Assembly: GCF_000306675.2 (NCBI RefSeq) | Contig: NZ_CP024871.1 | Coordinates: 2,955,001 to 2,987,500, forward strand | Length of the DNA: 32,500 nucleotides | Direction: 5' to 3' | Source: Leptospira mayottensis 200901116 | GTDB lineage: Bacteria; Spirochaetota; Leptospiria; Leptospirales; Leptospiraceae | Shown here: positions 1 to 32,023 of the stretch, in pieces | How the letters are laid out: every line of letters starts with the position of its first letter | Position numbering within the stretch: the stretch's first letter is position 1 | Notes under the pieces: generated by a model | The model's database searches: none | What the model was told of the DNA's origin: nothing | What the model saw: only the letters and a program-made list of their open reading frames with translations | Translations under genes and position numbers: made by a program

Positions 1-922
<922 letters not shown>

Positions 923-1080
923 TTACATCACTCTCTTATTACTTACATTCCCATATTTTTGATTTTCGAAGTCGTTGGCTTTAACTTTTTTAATTTCCCT
1001 TTACAGATTCCCGAACAACACCATTCGTATAACTACATTCATTTAAACAAAACGTCCTTATAAACTTGAAAGGGTTGGGT

Positions 1081-1224
1081 TAAGAGCTTGCCCCAAAACT
1101 TCCGTAGAAATATCATCGCAAATTTTTCACAAAACGAAGAAGCACACACATTAACGTCCCTTTAGTTATTTATTACACTCCGGTTGGAGTTCCTACATTC
1201 TGAGATTTTAGGACAAGTTCTAAA
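1081..1224 (+). repeat. Dispersed intergenic repeat, copy A (short, diverged)
   Basis: The left end TAAGAGCTTGCCCCAAAA and the right end TTTTAGGACAAGTTCTAAA form imperfect terminal inverted repeats. The right part (GTTCCTACATTCTGAGATTT) nearly matches copy C at 30197-30367 and, inverted, copy B at 9690-9870. The central part is shorter and only partly similar; a shared piece is TTAACGTCCCTTTAG here against TTACGCCCCTTTGAT in copy C. There is no open frame inside. It looks like a non-autonomous or decayed mobile element. Confidence 0.6.
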
Positions 1225-1339
1225 TGCAAAAAAGACAAGAAAACCAACTAAAGTATATATACGAAAAGGGTGTTAGGTCCAGTGTGTAAATGATTTGTTA
1301 TAAAATCAAAAAACAAGGATAAAATACAATGAGCAAACT

Positions 1340-1795
1340 GCAGATAATTTAGAAAGATCAGACTCAGGATTTCCAGATTCGATGATAAAATCATATCCAT
1401 TTTTCCTAAAGTGCAAGTTCAACTTTGTATTGTTCGTATAGTAAGGAATTTCTTGAAATGGATTTCTTACAAACAGAAGAAAGAATTGACGATTGATTTA
1501 AATGCCATCTACAAATCTCCATCGGAAGAGATCGCGAAGAAAAATCTTGATGATTTTTCCGCCAAATAGGACAGCCAATATCCGATGTTGGTAAGTCTTG
1601 GAGAAATAATTGGGAATCGGTAGTTTATCCGCCTAATATTCATAAGGCGATATACTCACAAACACAATCGGACGATCAATATGGAGGCTAAAAAAATAAT
1701 CAAAAACGGAATTCGTTTCCTACAGATTAAGCCACAATCAAATCCATTTATTTAGGATTGAATCATATATTTAGAAAAACGAAAATTCAAAACGA
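1340..1795 (+). pseudogene. Decayed IS256-family (Mutator-type) transposase, C-terminal remnant
   Basis: Reading across frames gives clear pieces of an IS256-family transposase in the correct order. They are GFPDS near 1368, then IFPKVQVQLCIVRIVRN starting near 1402, KELTIDLNAIYKSPSEE near 1480, an in-frame TAG at 1567, QYPMLV, a frameshift near 1593 to KSWRNNWES and YPPNIHKAIY, another shift to NMEAKKIIKNGIRF, and finally TIKSIYLGLNHIFRK. Intact members have the same series (for example LCIVHxxRN, KSWRxNW, YPPEIRKAIYTTN). At least three frameshifts and one stop make it inactive. The N-terminal half with the first catalytic aspartates is missing or unrecognisable, and I could not define the element's terminal repeats. 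Confidence 0.8.
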
Positions 1796-1815
1796 ATTTG
1801 TTCGCCCACGTAATT

Positions 1816-4683
<2,868 letters not shown>

Positions 4684-4690
4684 AGTTTTT

Positions 4691-5397
<707 letters not shown>

Positions 5398-5439
5398 TCG
5401 TAAGAATGTCGGTAGAATCAAGAAAGATTCTTCGATTCT

Positions 5440-6730
<1,291 letters not shown>

Positions 6731-6812
6731 AACGGTTCCTCTTATGAAACCAGAGTCTCTTCAGAAACGGAATTTACAATGCGTTTTTTAGATGTCGGAG
6801 TGTTAAGGATAG

Positions 6813-7904
<1,092 letters not shown>

Positions 7905-7945
7905 AAAAGGTTTGCTTTTTTTTAATTTTCCTTCGTTATTTTGAA

Positions 7946-9355
<1,410 letters not shown>

Positions 9356-9565
9356 CCAATTTGAGGCGATGCGAAAATCGGTAAACGCCTAATTTATAAA
9401 ATACTAAGATTCACAAATCCAAACGTATTAAAACGAAATTCAGATTTTAAACTTCGAATGATTCTTTGGGTAACTAAAACTAGCAATTTCTTAACTTGAT
9501 AATAAAACCTGTAAAAACTTTCGTTTCAATATTTGGATAAACGCAAAGCTCCCCTCGAAAGCATC

Positions 9566-9673
9566 CTATAATAGAGTTGTTGAAAAATTAACTCTCCGAC
9601 TGTTTCATTGAGATGAAAGATTAAAGCAGTTTTGTTAATCTCCACTATGGAATTTCCAACAACTCTATTATAG
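9566..9673. repeat. 108-bp MITE-like element with 17-bp perfect terminal inverted repeats
   Basis: The left arm CTATAATAGAGTTGTTG (9566-9582) is exactly complementary to the right arm CAACAACTCTATTATAG (9657-9673). Inside, GATTAA (9619-9624) and TTAATC (9635-9640) form a second small hairpin. There is no coding potential. Size and terminal repeats fit a miniature inverted-repeat transposable element or the joined ends of a deleted insertion sequence. I see no target-site duplication at its borders. It ends 16 bp before repeat copy B, so the two may form one composite repeat. Confidence 0.65.
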
Positions 9674-9689
9674 ATTTTTAAAACAAGAA

Positions 9690-9870
9690 TTAAGAGCTTG
9701 TTTTAACAACCTCAGAATATAGGAAGCCTCGACGAAAACTTAACAGTTATAAAATACGTTCGAAAGCTCGTAAACTATTACAGGGATGTAATTTGTGAGA
9801 ACTTTTATATTTTATTACGAACTACTGAATCATTATAACTGATTTTTTTTAAGGTTTTTAAGACAGGCTT
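9690..9870 (-). repeat. Dispersed intergenic repeat, copy B
   Basis: On the minus strand this stretch aligns with copy C (30197-30367) along nearly its whole length. Shared pieces include AATGATTCAGTAGTTCGTAA here against AATGATTCGGTAAGTTCGTAA in copy C, and, identical in both, GTTTACGAGCTTTCGAA. The end TTAAGAGCTTGTTTTAA matches the terminal repeats of copies A and C. It has no coding potential. It lies in inverted orientation to A and C in this window. Confidence 0.75.
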
Positions 9871-9890
9871 TCTCGCAATCGCGATGTGTG

Positions 9891-10313
9891 ACCTTCCGAA
9901 GAAAGAGAAATGGGAAGGTGGATCAATTGTTTGTTTAAGATAATCGAACATAATTTTTTATTTTTCATCCCAATGGAATTTTTCTATTTTACTTTTCATG
10001 AATTGGAGCTGTGCGCTGATCATCACATTCAAAAATTCTTTCGCACTTTTGATTTCAATCAAATTGGAAAAAAGAAAAATTTCGATTTCTTCAAAACCCG
10101 AGGAACTTAAATAATGCGGATTTTCAAAACTTGTTATATTGGTTTGCGGCTCAGAGACATATCCGAATTTCTTTTAGAACTCTTGTCCCGCAGGAATTTT
10201 CACTTTTAAGAATCCAATTCCGTTCTTCCTGCAAGAAAAATAAGAGTTATACAAGACCGCTTATTCTTACACCAAACCTACTTATTTAAGCCAAGACTCG
10301 ACGCAATAAGTAG
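9891..10313. repeat. Cluster of three perfect inverted repeats (possible structured RNA or operator region)
   Basis: Three perfect stems lie in 423 bp. ACCTTCC (9891-9897) pairs with GGAAGGT (9913-9919). GCAGGAA (10190-10196) pairs with TTCCTGC (10226-10232). CTACTTATT (10278-10286) pairs with AATAAGTAG (10305-10313). None is followed by a long T-run on either strand, so simple terminators are not supported. They lie upstream of arsR and may be remnants of repeats or an untranslated RNA. Confidence 0.4.
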
Positions 10314-10439
10314 CTTGATACAAATGATCAATTTGTTAGAAAAACAAAGGATTTGAGTGGACTTTTTGACTTTTTAGAGGCAATTTGTTAAATTATCCAC
10401 TCAGTTAACATACTCTCGCAATTTTTTATAGGAAAGGAT

Positions 10440-10483
10440 TTGACAAAAATTTTAAATGACCCAATTTAACCTATAAGTTAATT
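10440..10483 (+). promoter_or_regulatory. Putative arsR promoter and operator
   Basis: A perfect -35-like TTGACA lies at 10440-10445, but the best -10-like hexamer, TATAAG at 10472-10477, is 26 bp away, which is too far for a standard promoter; hexamers at the proper distance are poor. An imperfect palindrome ATTTAAC-CTATAA-GTTAATT (10464-10483) overlaps the TATAAG. This placement fits autorepression by an ArsR-type dimer. It ends only 6 bp before the ATG, so the transcript would have almost no leader. Confidence 0.4.
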
Positions 10484-10489
10484 AACCGT

Positions 10490-10856
10490 ATGGTTCAACA
10501 AGAAGAGAAAACAGATCAACTTAGTCTTACTTTTGCTGCCCTAGCAGACCCGACTCGCCGTAAAATTCTGGCATCTCTTCGGTATGGAAAAATCACGGTG
10601 AAACAACTTGCGGAACCTTTTTCCATGAGTCTTCCAGCAATCACAAAGCATCTCAAAGTGTTGGAAAAGGCAGGGCTCATTTCCCGAGGTCGGGAAGCCC
10701 AATGGAGACCGGCTCGTTTAGAGCCCGGACCTTTGAAAGAAGTAGCGAATTGGATCGACGAATATCGACAGATTTGGGAAGCCAGATTGGATCGTCTGGA
10801 CGAGTATCTACAAGAACTTCAAAAAATACAAACAAACCAAGAAAGGAAAACAGACT

Positions 10857-10876
<20 letters not shown>
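10490..10876 (+). CDS. ArsR/SmtB-family transcriptional regulator
   Basis: A 128-residue winged-helix DNA-binding protein. The core FAALADPTRRKILASLRYG is followed by the helix-turn-helix TVKQLAEPFSMSLPAITKHL and recognition wing GLISRGREAQWRPARLEP. It has no cysteine at all, so the classical metal-sensing CxC site is absent. It belongs to the ArsR group usually encoded beside AHSA1/SRPBCC and DoxX-like proteins, as here. The ligand is unknown. No good Shine-Dalgarno precedes the ATG, consistent with a nearly leaderless message. Its stop overlaps the start of the DoxX-like gene by 20 nt. It probably represses its own operon. Confidence 0.9.
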
Positions 10877-11249
<373 letters not shown>

Positions 11250-11400
11250 GAAAAATAAAATTTACTAATATTCTTACCCGTCTTAAAACGATCCAGTCAT
11301 TCTACTCTCCGAATCGAAAGTGTTATAACGTAGAGTTTACAACTTTTTGGGTTTCTTTGTAGTAGAAAATCCGGATTTCGGGGCAAACCGTAAGGCGAAC

Positions 11401-11415
11401 ATTTCATTATGAAAT
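11401..11415. promoter_or_regulatory. Short perfect palindrome upstream of the AHSA1 gene
   Basis: ATTTCAT-T-ATGAAAT is a 7-bp perfect inverted repeat around one base, lying 24 bp before the AHSA1 start codon in the 189-nt gap after the DoxX-like gene. Its place suggests a possible operator, but such AT-rich palindromes are frequent by chance. Confidence 0.25.
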
Positions 11416-11438
11416 TGAAAAAAGAAAGGAGAATCAAA

Positions 11439-11918
<480 letters not shown>

Positions 11919-11959
11919 ATAAAAGAGTCCCCAGTGTAAATTCAAGGCCCAATACCGGA

Positions 11960-12088
11960 ATGGACGCAAAATGGGAAAACACTTTGCACAGGAGGATGCT
12001 ATTTAAAACACTAGAACATCGAAACCGTTTATCAATCGAAGATATCAATCAAGCTATGGATCGCCTGGTAGAATATCTGGTAAAATAA
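11960..12088 (+). pseudogene. Probable C-terminal remnant of a second AHSA1/SRPBCC gene
   Basis: A 42-codon frame from ATG to TAA between two SRPBCC genes. Its end, INQAMDRLVEYLVK, resembles the last helix of AHSA1 proteins (compare SWNESLDKLEAILK in the neighbour). No ribosome-binding site better than GGA is seen and nothing upstream continues the domain. I read it as the tail of a deleted paralogue. A real small protein cannot be excluded. Confidence 0.35.
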
Positions 12089-12104
12089 AAAAGTTAAAAA
12101 ATTC

Positions 12105-12667
<563 letters not shown>

Positions 12668-13226
12668 TACGATAAAATTCAACGATCGTTTCTGGATTTA
12701 GTATATATTTATTTTTGAATATACTTACGTAAATTTTCTCAGAATGTTACGATCAAATTCCGAGTTGAAACGAAAAGTCGAATGAATACGACGGATCGGG
12801 AAAATCACACGGAATTTTAGAAAAAGAACCGCCTAAGAAAACGCTTCTTTGAAACCATTCGGAGTTCGAACAAGTCAAGAAATTTCGGTCGAAGATACTA
12901 ACACATAAACCTTCGACCGATAAGTTGTTCTTGATGGCAACTTTAAACCCGAATGAGTTACACTCAAGGAGCCTGGTCCCAAAACCTAAAATGTAAGAAC
13001 TCATATAATTTTAAACAACAGGGAAACGCGCGCAAAAGTGTTATAAACCGCTAGACGTATCTGTGGAAATTTTCGCATTTTTTAGAAATTTGTCGGATCG
13101 TTTATTTAGGGATAAGTTTTGAAGTCTTGAAACCGGCTCTCTGAGTCAAGCCCGTCCTTTTTAGTTATTATCAAGCAATATTTTTCTTAATCTTAAAACC
13201 CACTAAAGTTTTAAGACTTGGTTCTA
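12668..13226. other. Noncoding gap between the two anchored SRPBCC genes
   Basis: This stretch holds a large imperfect palindrome at 12814-12992 (listed separately) and otherwise AT-rich DNA. The two flanking genes converge on it. An 83-codon minus-strand frame at 12753-13004 overlaps the palindrome and is not convincing as a gene. Confidence 0.55.
12814..12992. repeat. Imperfect palindrome of about 180 bp
   Basis: Nested complementary blocks occur in mirrored order: ATTTTAG (12814-12820) with CTAAAAT (12986-12992), CATTCGG (12856-12862) with CCGAATG (12949-12955), TCAAGAA (12875-12881) with TTCTTGA (12928-12934), and a perfect 10-bp pair TCGGTCGAAG (12885-12894) with CTTCGACCGA (12911-12920) around a 16-nt loop. 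The whole could fold into one long hairpin. This is typical of MITE-like elements or a structured RNA between convergent genes. Confidence 0.6.
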
Positions 13227-13769
13227 TTATCTTTCAAGCCGACTCTTAAGGTTGTTCAAACTATCGTCCATATTTCTGATAACTTTCTGTTGCTGGTCGA
13301 AACAGATATTAGTGATAAAACTGATTACGGTCATCGGAAAAGACATTTGATCCGACATGCCTATCAGCACCCTCGTCCGATTTTCATCTACGGAAACAGT
13401 AGTTAGATAAGAATCAAAATTAGCCTCAAACGGTTTTTTAAAACGAATCCGAGTTTCAAGTCGTTCTCCGTCTATTATATTCGTGATTTCCTGTTCCGCA
13501 GTCCCCACTTCGGGATTTTCACTTTCCCAAGAAAAAATGAATCCGACCGTGCCGTCCTTCCCCTTAAATTCCTTTTTCATTTGCGGATCCTTTTTAGACC
13601 AAGCATCCCATTGCTCGTGATTTTTCAAAAGTTTCAATTCCGTAAAAACGATTCTCTTTGGTTGATTGATTACTATTTCCCTTTCTAAACGTAATTCTTT
13701 TGGAGCAACAAACGTAAGAATTACGACCAAAGCGACAAACCCGGCTAAAATATATAATAAAATCTTCAT
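13227..13769 (-). CDS. Membrane-anchored SRPBCC (polyketide cyclase-like) protein, paralogue
   Basis: A 180-residue protein with an N-terminal membrane segment (KILLYILAGFVALVVILTFV) followed by an SRPBCC domain: LRLEREIVINQPKRIVFTEL, HEQWDAWSKKDPQMKKEF, FSWESENPEVGTAEQEI, KKPFEANFDSYLTT, and a terminal helix MDDSLNNLKSRLE. GGGAGA lies 7-8 nt before the ATG. It shares layout and several motifs with 12119-12667, pointing to duplication and divergence. It does not belong to the plus-strand arsR transcript because of its orientation. Ligand and role are unknown. Confidence 0.85.
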   Translation of the reverse strand: MKILLYILAGFVALVVILTFVAPKELRLEREIVINQPKRIVFTELKLLKNHEQWDAWSKKDPQMKKEFKGKDGTVGFIFSWESENPEVGTAEQEITNIIDGERLETRIRFKKPFEANFDSYLTTVSVDENRTRVLIGMSDQMSFPMTVISFITNICFDQQQKVIRNMDDSLNNLKSRLER

Positions 13770-13925
13770 ATTTTGTTCTCCCTAATTTTACCCTATGCGC
13801 AAAAAAAAGATTGTAAACGAAAAAATCCACTCTTCAGACGTTTAGAAATCACTTAAAAAAATGGATTTTAAACTTATATAATTGCTTTTGGATTATTTTC
13901 AAGATGGTTTGCTGATTTTTTTTAT

Positions 13926-13942
13926 CTTCGGTAAAACCGAAG
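13926..13942. other. Small perfect hairpin in the recQ-SRPBCC gap
   Basis: CTTCGGT (13926-13932) and ACCGAAG (13936-13942) form a 7-bp stem with an AAA loop. On the plus strand a T-run precedes it rather than follows it, and on the minus strand it is followed by A's, so it does not look like an intrinsic terminator for either direction. Confidence 0.3.
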
Positions 13943-13987
13943 GCTTCCACCATATATATATCGATATCTATTTCAGAAAATTAGCGA

Positions 13988-14032
13988 GACGAATTTGCAA
14001 CCTCTATCCAACATTTGCAAATGCAAACTCGT

Positions 14033-14033
<1 letters not shown>
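13988..14033 (-). terminator. Possible transcription terminator of recQ
   Basis: GACGAATTTGCA (13988-13999) and TGCAAACTCGTC (14022-14033) are complementary at 11 of 12 positions and form a stem with a 22-nt loop directly at the recQ stop codon. On the minus strand it is followed by AATTTTC, a weak T-rich tail. Position fits a terminator; the large loop and weak tail lower confidence. Confidence 0.35.
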
Positions 14034-15487
<1,454 letters not shown>

Positions 15488-15517
15488 TACGATTAGAATT
15501 TATCTTAGATCTTTGAA

Positions 15518-15560
<43 letters not shown>

Positions 15561-15591
15561 AAATGTTCGTATTCAAGGCCGGAGTAGTCGC

Positions 15592-24010
<8,419 letters not shown>

Positions 24011-24284
24011 AACGGGCCAATTTCTTAACAAAACATCGAATATAAAACGGCCATTGTTTATACTTCGATTCAAAAGATATCGGATTTACATTCCAAATTC
24101 TGCATCGATTTGGGCATTCTCAGGATTTTACGAATCGACCTTCCTGCGCCCCTCTTGAAAGAAGAATTCAATAAAAAATCGCATTACAAATCCAGTTTAA
24201 AAAATCGAAATGATGCTGTGCTGAGAAAGGGGACTCGGTACATTAGGCATTCTATTCAAACGAATTTAAGTCATTAAGAGGAAT

Positions 24285-25978
<1,694 letters not shown>

Positions 25979-26004
25979 ATTCCAAATATTCAAATTTACT
26001 AAAT

Positions 26005-26027
26005 CGATTCTCCTTATTGTAGAATCG
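26005..26027 (+). terminator. Weak hairpin after the exporter genes
   Basis: CGATTCT (26005-26011) and AGAATCG (26021-26027) form a 7-bp stem with a 9-nt loop, 27 nt after the permease stop. Only TTC follows, without a T-run, so it is at best a weak or Rho-assisted terminator. Confidence 0.3.
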
Positions 26028-26077
26028 TTCGTAGAAACATCTCGGAAATCGTATTAAAAAGAGGGAGAACATCGGAT

Positions 26078-26953
26078 ATGAAATCAAATTACCCACAATT
26101 TGCAGGTAAAAAAGTTTTTATTTCCGGAGGTTCCTCTGGAATCGGCAAAGGATTAGCCGTCGAATTCGCAAAACGTGGCGCAAGCGTGATTCTCTCGGCC
26201 AGAAATGAAAAAAACCTAAAAACGACCGTAGAGGAATTGAAAAGGATAGGCCACAAAAACGCAATTTTTGATTTTGCAATCGCGGACGTTTCCAAACCCG
26301 AACAAGTCCAAAAAGTTGCAAAAAAGACCCTAAAAATTTTAAACGGACTGGATCTTCTCATCTGTAACAGTGGTTATGCGAAAGCGGGAAAAGTCGGCGA
26401 CTTAAAGGAATCGGACTTTTATCAATTGATGGACGTGAATTTTTTCGGACACGTCAACTTGGTTCGAGCCTTTCAGGATCATTTCCTAAAACAAAAGTAC
26501 GGAGACATCGTACTCGTCTCTTCCATGCTTGCTACGTTTTCCATATACGGTTACGGAGCGTACTCGGCGAGTAAATTTGCGATTACTGGTTTTGCACAAT
26601 CTTTGCGACAGGAAATGATGCTTCATGGAGTTCGAGTGAAAGTTTTTCTTCCTCCAACTACCGATACCCCCGGGTTGAAAAAAGAAAATCAGGATAAACC
26701 CGATCTCGTAAAGGAGATCGAAATGGGTTCGGCAATCAACGCGGTTCATTCCGTAGAAAAAGTGACGAACGCATTTATGAACTGGTTGCCTAAAAGGAAA
26801 TTTTTAGGATATGCAACCTGGGATTCCTGGCTTCAATATTTTTTAGTTAGACATTTTCCAGAATGGACCTTGTCGATTGCGGATGCGGAATTGAGATCCG
26901 CACAAAAAAGACTAGAACAAAAAGACAAAACCCAAATTCTCAAAAGCAAGTAA
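26078..26953 (+). CDS. Short-chain dehydrogenase/reductase resembling 3-ketodihydrosphingosine reductase
   Basis: A 291-residue classical SDR: NAD(P)-binding SGGSSGIGKG at 16-25 (with Arg42 after the second strand favouring NADPH), NSG at 97-99, Asn121, Ser149, Tyr162 and Lys166 in AYSASK. After the active site comes VFLPPTTDTPGLKKENQDKP (189-208). This closely resembles the PPDTDTPG(x)nENKTKP segment of eukaryotic KDSR, which reduces 3-ketosphinganine to dihydrosphingosine. A hydrophobic/aromatic C-terminal part (TWDSWLQYFLVRHFPEW) could associate with membrane, as in KDSR. GAGGGAG lies upstream of the ATG. No serine palmitoyltransferase gene is in the window, so the true substrate may be another 3-keto lipid. 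Confidence 0.8.
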   Translation: MKSNYPQFAGKKVFISGGSSGIGKGLAVEFAKRGASVILSARNEKNLKTTVEELKRIGHKNAIFDFAIADVSKPEQVQKVAKKTLKILNGLDLLICNSGYAKAGKVGDLKESDFYQLMDVNFFGHVNLVRAFQDHFLKQKYGDIVLVSSMLATFSIYGYGAYSASKFAITGFAQSLRQEMMLHGVRVKVFLPPTTDTPGLKKENQDKPDLVKEIEMGSAINAVHSVEKVTNAFMNWLPKRKFLGYATWDSWLQYFLVRHFPEWTLSIADAELRSAQKRLEQKDKTQILKSK

Positions 26954-27142
26954 TTTGTCGGTAGATTTCCGGGCGTTCCCCGCCGCAAGACGGACCCGGG
27001 CCGCTACGAACTCCGCATTTCTCCGGACCTGCACCTGCTAGAGGCATTCCGTCAAATCAAATTCAATCTGTGGGAGCTACTGCAAAAACAGGTCCGCATC
27101 CTCAAACACGACAAATCCTGTAAGAACTCAAAGAAAAGTTAA
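26954..27142 (+). other. GC-rich open tract in frame with, and directly after, the SDR gene
   Basis: Right after the SDR stop the same frame stays open for 62 codons (26954-27139, TAA at 27140). In 26971-27050, 54 of 80 bases are G or C, far above the surroundings, and third codon positions are mostly C or G. The frame reads, for example, GRYELRISPDLHLLEAF and NLWELLQKQVRILKH. It contains no ATG, GTG or TTG, so it cannot be an independent gene with a normal start. An 8-bp inverted repeat CGGACCTG (27024-27031) / CAGGTCCG (27089-27096) lies inside. It is most likely a repeat or foreign fragment; a lost C-terminal extension is the alternative. Confidence 0.45.
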
Positions 27143-27267
27143 CAAGCAGATTCAAAAGAGAGAAGTTCCCACATTTTTGTAGGTTCCCCAAATCCTTGCC
27201 TTGAAATCGATTCCAAAATAGAAATAAAAAACATTCCGTAGGAAGCAGATCAAAAACCGTAAAAGAT

Positions 27268-30196
<2,929 letters not shown>

Positions 30197-30367
30197 TTAA
30201 GAGCCTTCCCAAAGCCTTAGTTACAATGATTCGGTAAGTTCGTAATAAAATATAGAAGTCCCCATAAATTACGCCCCTTTGATAGTTTACGAGCTTTCGA
30301 ATATATTTTATAATTGTTAAGTTCTCGTCGAGGTTCCTATATTCTGAGATTTTAAGACAAGCTCTAA
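30197..30367 (+). repeat. Dispersed intergenic repeat, copy C
   Basis: The 171-bp stretch begins TTAAGAGCCTTCCCAAAG and ends TTTTAAGACAAGCTCTAAA, whose ends are imperfect inverted repeats of each other. It aligns over nearly full length with the inverse of 9690-9870 and at both ends with 1081-1224. It starts at the base after the ksgA stop and sits between convergent genes, where it could affect termination. No open frame is credible inside. Confidence 0.75.
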
Positions 30368-30433
30368 ATTCATCACAAAAAGTATATAATGTACCCCGGC
30401 AAAGTTCCAAGATAAAGCAGGCAAGACTAAAGT

Positions 30434-31972
<1,539 letters not shown>

Positions 31973-32023
31973 CTTGGGTCATTTGAATCTGATCCCAAAC
32001 GAGTTATGACTCTTTAAAGGTTT

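Larger units (their letters stand above)
923..1815. other. Intergenic stretch with repeat copy A and an IS256 relic
   Basis: No intact gene is seen between the secreted-protein gene and purQ. From 923 to 1080 the DNA is AT-rich without recognisable structure. Positions 1081-1224 hold a dispersed repeat and about 1340-1795 a decayed transposase, both listed separately. I found no convincing terminator hairpin with a T-run downstream of purQ. Confidence 0.6.

Noticed and set aside
9910..10110. 66-codon plus-strand frame in the gap before arsR
   Set aside because: Composition is Phe/Lys/Asn-rich as expected for AT-rich noncoding DNA, there is no convincing ribosome-binding site, and the frame starts inside the stem-loop at 9891-9919.
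10078..10120. Possible short coding tail near AATTTCGATTTCTTC
   Set aside because: Self-complementary AT-rich sequence with no start or conserved residues.
9540..10340. CRISPR array
   Set aside because: Several repeats occur, but they are inverted and of different sequence, with no regularly spaced direct repeats and no cas genes in the window.
12753..13004. 83-codon minus-strand frame
   Set aside because: It overlaps most of the imperfect palindrome at 12814-12992, has no recognisable domain, and no clear start signal. An open frame can arise by chance in such a repeat.
13926..13942. Intrinsic terminator at the CTTCGGT/ACCGAAG hairpin
   Set aside because: A T-run lies on the wrong side for both strands, so it is listed only as a hairpin.
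26954..27142. tRNA or rRNA fragment as the cause of the high GC content
   Set aside because: I could not fold a cloverleaf or recognise an rRNA helix; the open frame and third-position bias do not suggest a stable RNA.
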